Both the position numbers and the translations under genes were made by a program. A stretch of DNA of 25,020 bases from an uncultured Oscillospiraceae bacterium. Lineage in GTDB: Bacteria; Bacillota; Clostridia; Oscillospirales; Oscillospiraceae. The DNA is taken from assembly GCA_948616425.1 (NCBI GenBank), contig CAPGBJ010000048.1, positions 1 through 25,020 of the forward strand, given 5' to 3'. This document shows, one piece after another, positions 14,635 to 22,537 of this stretch (positions within the stretch are counted from its first letter, which is position 1; every line of letters begins with the position of its first letter). Under the pieces are notes generated by a model. The model was not told the origin of the DNA. It made no database searches and was given only the letters and a program-made list of their open reading frames with translations.

Positions 14635-14925
14635 TCAATCGTGCCCTTCCCCTCCTCTCAGCGCCTCAAAGCGGGCCCGATCAAAAGACGGGTTGTCCCC
14701 CCACGTCTCCCGGTCCCCGCCGCAGACGGGGCAGCGCTCCTCCAGCGCCCTGGTCCGGCAGGCGGGACACAGCCGCTCCAGCCGCTCCTCTCTATCCAGC
14801 AAATCATTGGCCAGGCACCACAGGAAGTCCCGCCCCTTCATAGCGGCCGCCCGTCTCTCGGTGGGCAGGGCGCCAAACTGCCTCATCACCCGCCAGCGCA
14901 GCCGTTCTCCGGCGTCGCTGCGGAG
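14635..14925 (-). CDS. Shifted-frame C-terminal half of tail assembly chaperone, zinc-ribbon-like
   Basis: This frame is open from the A8 tract at 14926-14933 to the stop at 14635. It is in +1 (equivalently -2) phase to the upstream chaperone ORF and joins it without an intervening stop. From the GTG at 14889 it encodes 84 aa; entered from the shift it adds 12 residues before that. It carries two CxxC pairs (CPAC and CPVC, 9 residues apart), a classic zinc-ribbon spacing, then WGDNPSFDRARFEALRGG. A shift product (G-T type fusion) of about 209 aa is predicted. Independent translation from GTG is possible but lacks a good Shine-Dalgarno. Confidence 0.65.
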   Translation of the reverse strand, partial: LRSDAGERLRWRVMRQFGALPTERRAAAMKGRDFLWCLANDLLDREERLERLCPACRTRALEERCPVCGGDRETWGDNPSFDRARFEALRGGEGHD

Positions 14926-15265
14926 TTTTTTTTACCTTCTCCAGCTCCTCCTGAGACAGGTCCAACCCCGGATCGCTCTCCCGGCTGAAGCAGCGCCACC
15001 GGGCAGACAGGGCGGCGATCTCCTCCACCGTCAGTCCGGCCAACACCTCTTCTCCGCTGGAAAAAAGGGGGACGTGGTCCTCAGACCGCTCCAGCGCCCG
15101 GGCCAGGAGGCAGGCGTTGGAACACAGCGCCCGTTCTCGCTCCTCGCCGCTCAGCTCCGCTGCCTCCCGCCTGGCCTGCAGCACCTCCATAGCGGACAGC
15201 AGCCGCAAATCCAGTCCTTCTCCCAGGGAAATCCGGTCCCGTCCGGCCAAAATAGACAGCCCCAT
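14804..15265 (-). CDS. Tail assembly chaperone, 0-frame (XkdN/gpG-like)
   Basis: The 153-aa frame sits directly after the tail tube gene (3-nt gap), in the position of gpG/XkdN chaperones that coat the tape measure during tail assembly. Residues 1-113 look like a real helical domain (LRLLSAMEVLQARREAAELS, and LCSNACLLARALE about 48-60, then GLTVEEIAALSARW). After the A8 tract at residues 111-114 the 0-frame continues for about 40 Arg/Gly/Ala-rich residues that look like out-of-frame translation. The biologically relevant continuation is therefore probably the +1 frame (14925-14635). Confidence 0.75.
   Translation of the reverse strand: MGLSILAGRDRISLGEGLDLRLLSAMEVLQARREAAELSGEERERALCSNACLLARALERSEDHVPLFSSGEEVLAGLTVEEIAALSARWRCFSRESDPGLDLSQEELEKVKKTPQRRRRTAALAGDEAVWRPAHRETGGRYEGAGLPVVPGQ
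14926..14933 (-). other. A8 slippery tract, candidate frameshift site
   Basis: On the minus strand a run of eight A residues is read gtA-AAA-AAA-Act in the chaperone 0-frame. Slipping +1 or -2 here moves ribosomes into the open zinc-ribbon frame; a -1 slip meets a stop about 14 codons on. Location between tube and tape-measure positions is where phages conserve programmed frameshifting. A single-base homopolymer indel, biological or sequencing, gives the same picture. Confidence 0.6.
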
Positions 15266-15268
15266 CTC

Positions 15269-15658
15269 TCACACCCCCGTCTCAATCCGCCGTGAGGCCA
15301 CCAGCGTCACTTTTTCCAGCACCATACTGCCGATTTCGGCGCTCTCCTGGATGGAACTCCACTGGCATTCTGAATAGATCACCTTTCTGTCCGGCTTGCA
15401 GATGACCAGAGAAAAATTTTCCATGGTGTAAAAGTTCACCCCATCCCGAATGGCCTCGTCAGTGGCATACAGTCGGGTCAATTCAACGACGTGGGCGGCC
15501 TGTCCCGGCACCGTCGCCACCGGTTCAGACTCGCCGAAAGCCTCCACCGCCGTGCTGCTCTTCGTGGTCTTGGCGCTGTAGCTCTGCACCACCGCCACCC
15601 GCACGCCGTCCACCTCCAAATAGATGTCGCTGCTGGTGGGAAACCCCGCAATACTCAT
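15269..15658 (-). CDS. Tail tube protein (XkdM-like)
   Basis: The 129-aa product begins MSIAGFPTSSDIYLEVDGVR and has the beta-rich pattern and length of inner tube subunits of PBSX/diffocin-type contractile tails. VVQSYSAKTTKSSTAVEAFG and the LTRLYATDEA region (about 24-70) are typical. It stacks as hexamers to form the conduit inside the sheath. The start is supported by GGAGGCGAGG just upstream. It is separated from the sheath gene by an unusual 202-nt repeat-bearing gap. Confidence 0.88.
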   Translation of the reverse strand: MSIAGFPTSSDIYLEVDGVRVAVVQSYSAKTTKSSTAVEAFGESEPVATVPGQAAHVVELTRLYATDEAIRDGVNFYTMENFSLVICKPDRKVIYSECQWSSIQESAEIGSMVLEKVTLVASRRIETGV

Positions 15659-15860
15659 TTCCTCGCCTCCTCGATTGTCCTACATTTTGCCGCTTCGTCC
15701 CGCTGCTCACCACGGCTCGGACGCTTATTGTTGTCACGCCTCGCCTGTTCGCCACGCGCGGCTTCCCTTCGATTCGGGATACAAACATCCGGCCTGCCGT
15801 CCGTCTTGGTTTGTATCCCTCACTCCGGTCCATCCCCGCTGCTCACTACGGCTCGGACGC
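15659..15860. repeat. Repeat-bearing insert between sheath and tube genes
   Basis: This 202-nt non-coding gap sits in an otherwise packed operon. It holds a 30-nt direct repeat at 15699-15728 and 15835-15864 (one mismatch, 136-nt period), the second copy running over the sheath stop codon. Between them is a perfect 10-bp inverted repeat (15776-15785 with 15810-15819, 24-nt loop). No transposase or promoter was recognised. The arrangement suggests a small duplicated or inserted element, or an RNA structure tuning the sheath-to-tube ratio. Confidence 0.65.
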
Positions 15861-16919
15861 TTATATTGTAATATGAGCTGTCAGCCAGATCTGGTTCAGG
15901 CCGTGGGCCACCGCGAAGGAGAACTCCACCACACACCGGGTTGGGTCCCCCGTGTCGGCGGATACCGCCACATCCCCATAGCTGGTAATAATCTCTCGAG
16001 ACAGTTTATGTTCCAGCTCCAGCACCACCTGAGACCGGATGGCGCCCCGGCTCTGGGCCGTGTTCTTAGCCCGGCGGAACCTGGTCCGCAGCGCCTCCCG
16101 CAGCCCGGGAATCACATCGTCCACCACACGGATTGCGGACAGGTCCCGCCAGGAGGCGTCCGACGCCCCGCCTCGGGTCGTCCGGGTGGTCACTCCCCGC
16201 ACCACGCTGATCACGCCGCCCAAGCTCTCCACCGGAGTGACGCCGCCCAGGATCAGCCGGTCCACCTCTCTGTCCCCCAGTCGGCTGGACAGTCCGTCCA
16301 GGCCCAACAGCTCCGCGCCCCCCAGCGGGAGCGCCGGATCGCTCTCCCCGGCAATGGCCCCCGCCACCGCCGCAGCCAGGGGCAGCCCGGACAGGGGGTT
16401 CCCCTCTCCGTCAACTCCGCCGGGGGCCACCAGTACCACTCTCTCGTGGTTCAACTCACCGGCCCGGGCAATCAGCCCATCTACCCCTTCCTCTCTGGCC
16501 CCAGCCGCCACACACAGCCGCTCTCGGCGCATATCAGACGCTTCTATCACGCTGTCCCGCATCGCCTTCTGAACCCCGATGTCGGTGCTGTCACAGATCA
16601 CCAGCGCGATATCCTCCAGCCTCGCCATCTGGGCAAAGGCCGCCTCATAGCCCTCCCTGTCGCACACAGGGAGGGCCGCCACTCCAGAGGCCCCATTCTT
16701 TAGCGCCAGGCCAATCAGCTCCGTCATGTCCTCGCCGCCGCTCGAACCGAAGGCCGCCGCCGCCCCGTCCCGGCTGGTAACCACCTGAACCACCCCGGGG
16801 GCGGCCTGATCGCTCATGCCCACCAGCCCCACCATACGGCCCGAGCCGCTGCCACTGACCACCGCCGATGCGTCGTAGGAGGAGTAGACCCCCGGACGCT
16901 GATGCACAGAAATACTCAT
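15861..16919 (-). CDS. Contractile tail sheath protein (XkdK-like)
   Basis: The 352-aa product starts MSISVHQRPGVYSSYDAS, the N-terminal signature of XkdK/diffocin-type sheaths. It contains GRMVGLVGMSDQA, a central domain with ALVICDSTDIGVQKAMRDSV (about 105-124), and the C-terminal subunit-joining region ending NQIWLTAHITI. Polymerised sheath contracts to drive the tube. The length is similar to clostridial R-type bacteriocin sheaths and shorter than Bacillus XkdK. The start overlaps the preceding gene's stop by 4 nt (ATGA). Confidence 0.93.
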   Translation of the reverse strand: MSISVHQRPGVYSSYDASAVVSGSGSGRMVGLVGMSDQAAPGVVQVVTSRDGAAAAFGSSGGEDMTELIGLALKNGASGVAALPVCDREGYEAAFAQMARLEDIALVICDSTDIGVQKAMRDSVIEASDMRRERLCVAAGAREEGVDGLIARAGELNHERVVLVAPGGVDGEGNPLSGLPLAAAVAGAIAGESDPALPLGGAELLGLDGLSSRLGDREVDRLILGGVTPVESLGGVISVVRGVTTRTTRGGASDASWRDLSAIRVVDDVIPGLREALRTRFRRAKNTAQSRGAIRSQVVLELEHKLSREIITSYGDVAVSADTGDPTRCVVEFSFAVAHGLNQIWLTAHITI

Positions 16920-17419
16920 TGTCTCAACACACCTCGCAACTCAAAATCGGTAAACAAACCCTTCCCGTCGGCAGCGGCGCACAGCCACGCGCCGCAGACC
17001 GCCTCCGCCGGCTGTTTCAGCCGACGGCTCTCCCTGTCCCAGACGATCTGACCGCAGGACAGCTCCTGCACCTCCATCCCCTCCGGTCCCTCCAGCAGCA
17101 GGGCTCCGGCCAGTCTGTCAAAGGCGGCCTGCAGCCCCTCCCCGCTCCCCCTCTCCGGGGCGTAGAGATCCAGTCCAAAGGTGAGCCGAACTTTCTTCCC
17201 ATACCGCTCTATCCACCGGCTGCTCTCTGTGTCATACCCCTCCCCCAGATAGTTTTGAAACCCAACCGGCTCGATCCGGCAGCCCCGGACAGACACCGCC
17301 ACCACAGCCTCCTCCCGCTCTCTCTGGGGCCCTCCCGGCCAGGCGGTAACAGCGGGAATCTCCCGGCTGTTGAGGTAGTCGGCCATCTCCTGTCGGATTC
17401 GCTCCAGACCTGCGCTCAT
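16916..17419 (-). CDS. Probable tail terminator / head-tail joining protein (XkdJ-position)
   Basis: The 167-aa product is encoded just upstream of the sheath. It contains RLTFGLDLYAPERGSGEGLQ (about 78-97), a pattern seen in minor tail/terminator proteins of PBSX-like phages ('dv.vyaPe..G'), with alternating strands and helices. It likely caps the tube and sheath at the head-proximal end. Both its start and its stop overlap neighbours by 4 nt (ATGA). Assignment rests on position, length and this weak motif. Confidence 0.65.
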   Translation of the reverse strand: MSAGLERIRQEMADYLNSREIPAVTAWPGGPQREREEAVVAVSVRGCRIEPVGFQNYLGEGYDTESSRWIERYGKKVRLTFGLDLYAPERGSGEGLQAAFDRLAGALLLEGPEGMEVQELSCGQIVWDRESRRLKQPAEAVCGAWLCAAADGKGLFTDFELRGVLRQ

Positions 17420-17739
17420 ATCTCCGCCTCCTCTCTGGGGCTGAGCAGGGCCCACCAGTGGGGGCAGACCCCCTCCCCCACCATCTGGGCGGACTGCGTC
17501 CGGTACTCCCGCCCCTTCCACACCACCAGAGTGTCCAGGTCCACAGGGCACTCTGCCGGCCCCATATAGCGAAAGCGGTCCCTCCGCCCCAGGCCCAGCG
17601 GACCGGGCCGTTCCTGCTCCTCCCTCCGCTCCAGACAGGGCTGGACCAGGGCCTGAACCTGAACTTCTGTCCCCCCTCTCCGCAGGGTGACCTCCTGTCC
17701 AAAGCGCCTCAAAATATCGCTCCACACCCGCTCCATCAT
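17416..17739 (-). CDS. Probable head closure / stopper protein (XkdH-like)
   Basis: The 107-aa product begins MMERVWSDILRRFGQEVTLR and has a compact beta-barrel look with the KGREYRTQSAQMVGEGVCPH segment (about 73-92), resembling small head-closure proteins of SPP1/PBSX type (gp16, XkdH). It would seal the connector after packaging. The start codon pair ATGATG at 17739 overlaps the previous stop. The longer reading frame to 18057 is an artefact of GC-rich antisense openness. Confidence 0.65.
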   Translation of the reverse strand: MMERVWSDILRRFGQEVTLRRGGTEVQVQALVQPCLERREEQERPGPLGLGRRDRFRYMGPAECPVDLDTLVVWKGREYRTQSAQMVGEGVCPHWWALLSPREEAEI

Positions 17740-18080
17740 CCTCTCACCCCCTGAAAGAAAAAGCTCTGGTCCTCCAGCCAGGGGGCCAGCAGCCGCCCCG
17801 CCTGGGCCGACAGACTCCCAGTCCGCCCGCCCTCCGTGCGGACGGTGAGCTCTCCGGCGGTAAAGGCGCTCACCCCGCCCCCCGTCACTCCAGACAGCCG
17901 ATCCATCGCCGTCATAGCGGCCGCCAGCGGAAAGGCGGGACCGCAGTCCTCCGGCGTCGTCCCAGCCTTCAGCCGCGCCGCCAGCTCGCCTTGTACCGCC
18001 TGGACCAGGGGGAACAGCAGTTCCTCCTGATCCGGCACGGCCCCCATGGCCCTGCAAAGGGCAATAATCTCCTCTGTCAT
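17736..18080 (-). CDS. Probable head-tail adaptor protein
   Basis: The 114-aa product is encoded 1 nt after the capsid stop. It begins MTEEIIALCRAMGAVPDQEE and is mainly helical, with a C-terminal half containing ELTVRTEGGRTGSLSAQAGR. Position directly after the major capsid gene and before the head-closure protein matches gp15/YqbG-like connector adaptors that bind the portal. No diagnostic motif was recognised, so the role is positional. The in-frame extension to 18242 lies inside the capsid gene and is rejected. Confidence 0.6.
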   Translation of the reverse strand: MTEEIIALCRAMGAVPDQEELLFPLVQAVQGELAARLKAGTTPEDCGPAFPLAAAMTAMDRLSGVTGGGVSAFTAGELTVRTEGGRTGSLSAQAGRLLAPWLEDQSFFFQGVRG

Positions 18081-18081
18081 G

Positions 18082-19095
18082 TCAAATCTCCAGCACGCGG
18101 CTCGCCTGGGGGAACACCTTGGCAAAGCCGCTGATGGTGGTGATGGCCGCCCGCTCCAGCTGTCGGTCAATGAGCTTGTCATACTCCACCGCCACCTCCC
18201 CGCTCCGGACCATCTCCAGCGCAAACCGCCGGTCCAGTCCAATGGCCGTCTTGGCGGGCAGGGCGGAGGTACGCAGCAGGTTGGCCCCCAGCGGAGTGGT
18301 CAGCTTGCCCGTCCCCTGGAAGTTCAGCCCGGTGAGCGGGTTCTGAAACTCAGGCAGCTTCAGCATCTGCACCAGCACGTCCCCGGACACCAGCAGGGTG
18401 TTCATCTCATAGGGATCAAATCCGGCCCAGAAGTCCACCAGGGCGTTATAGTCCAGCCCGGCGCCCTCCCCCAGCTTTGTGATCTGGGCAGCGTTGTCGT
18501 TCCCGTCTCCACAGATCAACACATCCACCGCGTCCTCCAGGTGGGTCCGGGCGATGTGGGCCCCAATCTGCCGCAGGGTGACGGAAAACAGGTCCAGCTT
18601 CTGATAGCGTACCGCCTCATAGCTGGCCACCAGCATCCGCCCCCGTTTGCGCAGCTTCACCAGATTGGACTGAACCTTTATGGTCGTCTCCGGGATCTGG
18701 GCTCCCTCCTCCACCAGCTTGAGCTCTTTCTCCTCGCCCCCCGCCTCAGAGGTGATCGAGCGGTAGTCCATCCCCTCAAAGGTGGTCACCGCCGCGGTCA
18801 TGTGGGGCAGGATGTCCCCCTCTTCCATGCCCTGCCGCACGGTGCGGGCGATGTACTCGGGGAAGAGGACAGCGGCGTCCGCGGTCTGGAAGAACTTGTC
18901 CACCACATCGCTGCCCGCCCCCTTCACCCGGATATCAAACCGCTTGAGCTGCCGCTGAAAGGCGTCCAGCCCCTCCAGGCTGGTGCCCTGATACCGCTCG
19001 CTGGGGTCCTCCCGCTCCAGCACCTGGCTAAAGCTGCGTCCCGCCTCCTGATACATCCCCTTCTCCAGCTTCAGGTTGTCATAAGAAAATGCCAT
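18082..19095 (-). CDS. Major capsid protein (XkdG-like, HK97 fold)
   Basis: The 337-aa product follows the protease, as in PBSX. The N-terminal 60 residues are helical and charged, as in capsid delta domains that act as internal scaffold and are cleaved. No separate scaffold gene exists. The rest has the HK97-type layout: DVVDKFFQTADAAVLFPEYI (about 63-82), the ITSEAGGEEKELKLVEEG loop, and GQIGAHI-like spine helix LRQIGAHIARTHLEDAVDVL (about 174-193). The start has AGGAGG about 9 nt upstream. Confidence 0.9.
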   Translation of the reverse strand: MAFSYDNLKLEKGMYQEAGRSFSQVLEREDPSERYQGTSLEGLDAFQRQLKRFDIRVKGAGSDVVDKFFQTADAAVLFPEYIARTVRQGMEEGDILPHMTAAVTTFEGMDYRSITSEAGGEEKELKLVEEGAQIPETTIKVQSNLVKLRKRGRMLVASYEAVRYQKLDLFSVTLRQIGAHIARTHLEDAVDVLICGDGNDNAAQITKLGEGAGLDYNALVDFWAGFDPYEMNTLLVSGDVLVQMLKLPEFQNPLTGLNFQGTGKLTTPLGANLLRTSALPAKTAIGLDRRFALEMVRSGEVAVEYDKLIDRQLERAAITTISGFAKVFPQASRVLEI

Positions 19096-19142
19096 GCTCC
19101 ATACCTCCTGTTAGATTCAAAATTCTCATTCCCATGGGAAAA

Positions 19143-19183
19143 GCCGCCCCATCCCAGGCGCCGGTCCCGGGGGTCGGGGCAGC
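19143..19183 (-). other. Imperfect GC-rich hairpin in the leader of the capsid gene
   Basis: In the 95-nt gap between protease and capsid genes an imperfect 13-bp stem (19143-19155 with 19171-19183, about 3 mismatches) is followed on the minus strand by CTTTTCCC. It could be a weak attenuator or, more usefully, a 5' stabiliser or processing hairpin that raises capsid mRNA relative to upstream packaging genes. Confidence 0.4.
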
Positions 19184-19190
19184 TCCCCTC

Positions 19191-20060
19191 TCACACCATA
19201 AACGCCCGGTCCCGCTCAGCCAGGTCCACCTTCTTCTCCCGATAGTCCAGCTGGGTTTTTAAAGGCAGTCTCTCCTCCGCCCTTCTGGCCCAAGACTTTC
19301 TCAACTCCTCCAACTCCTGGAGCGACAGTTTGTCCACCAGCGACCTCAGGGCCCCTCCGTCCAGCTCCCGGTCTGCCAGCAGCCCCAGCCGCACCACCTC
19401 CTCCCGGAGGCCTTTCAGATACCGCCGTCCCATGGCGGCCTCCTCCTCCAGCCGGGCGGACTTGACCACCCCGGCCGCAGGCTGGGCAGGCACCGCCACA
19501 AAGGAGAACTCATAGGCGTCTGACGCCCCCTCCAGACTGATAAAGCACAGCTGGCCGCCATACATCCGCCCCTTCTCGTGTTCGCAGTCGGCCGTGTTCC
19601 GGTCACAGCCGCATACCGAGCAAACGGCCCGCTCCACCGCGCACCCCACGCTGACCTCCCGCTTGATACCCCCCTCAATCTCAGCGATCAGATCTCGGTT
19701 GCCCTCCGTGCGCACCATGTAGGCCCAGCCTTTCAGCCAGCAGTAGCCGTCCCCGGCCCGCGTCAGCTGCGGCCCCTCCCGGACCACCTGCGTTTTGTAG
19801 ATACGGGCCGCCTGCCCCCGGGCCGACCACTGGTGGTCGAAGATGCCCGCCTTCCCCACAAACATCGGGGCCAGTTCCTCCAAGGTCTTCTCTGTAAATC
19901 GCTCCCAGTCCCGGTCAACCTCGTTGTCACACAGCCGCACCGGAAAGACATACACCTCCTCCGCCCTCAGGGACTTTCGGGCCAGGGCCCCGATCTGTTC
20001 CAAGTCCTCCGCCGACACCGCCGTACCGCCCCGTTTCGCCGTCTCTTTGATCACTCTCAT
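19191..20060 (-). CDS. Prohead protease (XkdF-like) with cysteine cluster
   Basis: The 289-aa product is in the XkdF position between portal and capsid. A candidate His (H76, in GIFDHQWSARG) and Ser (S137, in IKREVSVGCAV), with the acidic/hydrophobic block AYEFSFVAVPAQPAA (about 182-196), match the layout of U35-type prohead proteases. Between them is a CxxCxC...CxH cluster (C147, C150, C152, C159, H161) that looks like a small metal-binding insertion seen in clostridial relatives as I recall. The last about 90 residues are helical and charged and may act as a fused scaffold. Coupled to the portal gene by an ATGA overlap. Confidence 0.8.
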   Translation of the reverse strand: MRVIKETAKRGGTAVSAEDLEQIGALARKSLRAEEVYVFPVRLCDNEVDRDWERFTEKTLEELAPMFVGKAGIFDHQWSARGQAARIYKTQVVREGPQLTRAGDGYCWLKGWAYMVRTEGNRDLIAEIEGGIKREVSVGCAVERAVCSVCGCDRNTADCEHEKGRMYGGQLCFISLEGASDAYEFSFVAVPAQPAAGVVKSARLEEEAAMGRRYLKGLREEVVRLGLLADRELDGGALRSLVDKLSLQELEELRKSWARRAEERLPLKTQLDYREKKVDLAERDRAFMV

Positions 20061-21196
20061 GCCTGTTCCCTCCTCAGCTTTTCCGCCTGGGCCCGATAGA
20101 GTTCAGCCCGGGCCTCCTCCACAATATCCTGCAAATTGATGTCCTCCCAAAGGATCTCCGCCTTCTCTCCAAATCCATGCAGCCGCAGCCACAACTCCGC
20201 GGTCCGGCACAGGGCCGGTTCCACCGCCCTGCGGATGGCCGTAATCTCACTGGTGAGCAAGTCGGCCTGCTGGGCGCTCATCCGCTCTGTGGAGGACCAG
20301 GACAGCCCCAGCATAAAGGGGGGGATTCCCGTTCTGGCCACCAGCTGTTCCAGAATCTGCCGCACCGGCGTCTGGCTGTCCAGAAGGGGGCCGTCCGCAC
20401 CGATGACCTTGATATCCACATCCCCCACGGCCACAAAATCCCGGACGCAGCCCTCCCGCCCCGCCTGCATGGCGGCGGACCACTCCCGGGCCAGCAGGGC
20501 GCACCGCTCCTGGGCAAAGGCCTCCTCCCCCTCGCCCGGCCTGCACACCACGGCAAAGCGCAGGTTGCCCGCCCGCTCCCAGTTCTGCCCGGTGGCCTGA
20601 AAAATTTTCAGCAGAATGCCGGCCAGAAAGGGCATAGACCGCAGCAGTGACACCCCGCAGGGGGCGTCCCCCGTGGGCTGAAGCGGCGTGAAGAGAAGCA
20701 GCTCCTGAAAGGGCAGTTCCCGCCCTCCGCCCAGCCCCGTCCGATACAGCCGAAAGTCCAGGGGACTCTCCCCGGTCCGCACCTCCACCTGTTCCGGGTC
20801 TGCACAGAGCAGCGCGGCAATATCCCTCCCGTCGGCGGTCAGCACAATCTCTCCCAGGGCGTGTCCGCAGGTAAACAGATCATCCAGATACCGGTCCAAA
20901 AAGGACTGCACCCCGCGCTGGCCCCAGCCCGTGTCCACCCTCTGAAAAAACGTCTCCAACCCCGCTTGGGCCTCGGGCGAGCCGCATTTGACGCCCACCC
21001 CGCCGCACAGCCGCACCAGCTTCCAGATGGCGGCGTCCACAATGGGCACCCCCTCCCGAATCGCCCGATACAGGGCCGCCTCCCCGGTGCCCAGGGGAAT
21101 GTAGCGGTCCACCACCCCAAAGGGGTGCCGCTCTCCCTGCCGCACCTGCACAACCGGCAGGGCGTCCCCCCGCCGTTTCTGCTTCCACCACTTCAT
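20057..21196 (-). CDS. Phage portal protein (XkdE-like)
   Basis: This 379-aa dodecameric portal is the gate for DNA entry and the start point of head assembly. Typical segments are YIPLGTGEAALYRAIREGVP (about 32-51), IWKLVRLCGG, the crown/stem region ILEQLVARTGIPPFMLGLSW (about 286-305) followed by SSTERMSAQQADLL, and the terminal helices. It is a shorter type of portal than SPP1 gp6, of the length seen in PBSX-like elements. AGGAGTTGC precedes the ATG. A 90-nt gap separates it from the large terminase. Confidence 0.92.
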   Translation of the reverse strand: MKWWKQKRRGDALPVVQVRQGERHPFGVVDRYIPLGTGEAALYRAIREGVPIVDAAIWKLVRLCGGVGVKCGSPEAQAGLETFFQRVDTGWGQRGVQSFLDRYLDDLFTCGHALGEIVLTADGRDIAALLCADPEQVEVRTGESPLDFRLYRTGLGGGRELPFQELLLFTPLQPTGDAPCGVSLLRSMPFLAGILLKIFQATGQNWERAGNLRFAVVCRPGEGEEAFAQERCALLAREWSAAMQAGREGCVRDFVAVGDVDIKVIGADGPLLDSQTPVRQILEQLVARTGIPPFMLGLSWSSTERMSAQQADLLTSEITAIRRAVEPALCRTAELWLRLHGFGEKAEILWEDINLQDIVEEARAELYRAQAEKLRREQA

Positions 21197-21286
21197 GCAA
21201 CTCCTCCCTTGCGCAAATACTTCAGCCCTGTCTGGGGGCGGTCTTTGGCCGTCCGCCAGCTCTTCCCGCCGCCCCTGCGTCCGTCT

Positions 21287-22537
21287 CTAAAACCGCCCTC
21301 TCTCCACACATCCGGCGAACACCCCGCCCCAGTCCTCTTTCCCGGCCACGGTAGCGGCAAAATATCGAATCTCATCCATGGCGTGATCATGCTCCTTGCG
21401 CACCTGGTCCTGGCCCAAGCAGCGGTCATCCCAGCGGTAGAGTCCAAACTCCCGTATAGCGTCCTCGCACCCCTTGCAGATGACAACCCGCCCGCTCTTG
21501 AGCAGGCGAGCGGTGAGGCGGATGCCCGACAGCACCTGATTGTCCGCCTTTTTCACCCGCCAGCCCCGCCGGCGCAGGGTCTCGCAGAAGCTGGCCGCAG
21601 AGGGGTCGGCCACCACGGCCCGCACCGGCCTTCCCCCGGCCAAGGCCGCCAGTTCATCGGCATATTCCTCATCGGTCTTCTGCCGCCGGGCCGCCCGGGC
21701 GTCGTAGTAGTACTCCGACACCCGATACCACACCCCCTTCTGCCTCCCCCACAGCCCCATGGATGTGGGGTTGGAGGTGCCGTAGTCCACCGAGATATAC
21801 CACCGCTCAAAGGGCCCCTCCGGCCTCTCTTGAACCAAGCTCTCATTGAAGAAGTCATATACCAGCCCCTCGGCGGCCACCCACTCCCCCAGGACAAACC
21901 GGCGGTAGAACGCGCCCTGAAAGGTGCTGGCATACCGGGCGCGCACCTGGGCGGACAGCCCCGGGTTGTCCTCCATGGTAAAGTGGATCCGCAGGGCATT
22001 TTTCTCCTCCGCCTTCTGGACCCACTCCTGATAAAACCAGTGCGCCGGCGACTCCGGATTGCAGGAGAACCACAGCCTGCTCCCGGTGACAGAGCACCGG
22101 GCGGCGGTCTGTTCCACAAAGGACCTGGGCATCAGGGCCACCTCATCCAGCAGGGCCCCGGCCAGCGTGATCCCCTGAATGAGGGCGGCAGAGCTCTCGT
22201 CCTTCCCCCCGAAGAGGTAAAAGGTATTGCTCCGTCCCCCCAGCCGCACCTGAAGCACATGTCTGCTCACCTTCTCCTCACACCGAAACCCCATCCCCGC
22301 CAGCAGGGGGGTCAACTCCGCCAGCAGGTTGCGCCTCACTGACTGAATGGTCCGCCCGCACAGGGCAAAATTCCGGTCCTGGAAGGAGCTCATGGCCCAG
22401 CAGAAGAAGGACAGACCGGTACACAGAGTCTTCCCGCTGCGCACCGCCCCGTCACAGATGATGGCCTGCCGCGCCCGGTCTGGAGAGCCGGGCCGCCACC
22501 ATGTGAGCGTTCTGCGCTGTTTCTCTGAAAAAACCAT
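21287..22537 (-). CDS. Terminase large subunit (XtmB-like)
   Basis: This 416-aa packaging motor has both functional domains intact. The ATPase domain has Walker A GAVRSGKT (30-37), Walker B LLDE (129-132) and the coupling motif SCNPE (158-162). The RNase H-like nuclease has three acidic positions: D251 (SVDYGTSNP), D311 (VADPS) and D388 (HDHAMDEIRYF). The complete set of catalytic residues means packaging is probably selected for. The start directly abuts the TerS stop (TAG then ATG). Confidence 0.96.
   Translation of the reverse strand: MVFSEKQRRTLTWWRPGSPDRARQAIICDGAVRSGKTLCTGLSFFCWAMSSFQDRNFALCGRTIQSVRRNLLAELTPLLAGMGFRCEEKVSRHVLQVRLGGRSNTFYLFGGKDESSAALIQGITLAGALLDEVALMPRSFVEQTAARCSVTGSRLWFSCNPESPAHWFYQEWVQKAEEKNALRIHFTMEDNPGLSAQVRARYASTFQGAFYRRFVLGEWVAAEGLVYDFFNESLVQERPEGPFERWYISVDYGTSNPTSMGLWGRQKGVWYRVSEYYYDARAARRQKTDEEYADELAALAGGRPVRAVVADPSAASFCETLRRRGWRVKKADNQVLSGIRLTARLLKSGRVVICKGCEDAIREFGLYRWDDRCLGQDQVRKEHDHAMDEIRYFAATVAGKEDWGGVFAGCVERGRF

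Noticed and set aside
15659..15864. Template/variable repeat pair of a diversity-generating retroelement
   Set aside because: The repeat copies differ at one position only, neither lies in a receptor-binding gene, and no reverse transcriptase is present in the window.
21193..21330. Small frame ending with an ATGA overlap at the portal start
   Set aside because: The overlap is tempting, but the frame has no good start codon with a ribosome site after the terminase stop, and the encoded residues look random; chance is likely.
20861..22342. 493-aa plus-strand frame opposite portal and terminase
   Set aside because: Pro/His/Leu-rich shadow of two well-supported minus-strand genes; no ribosome site.
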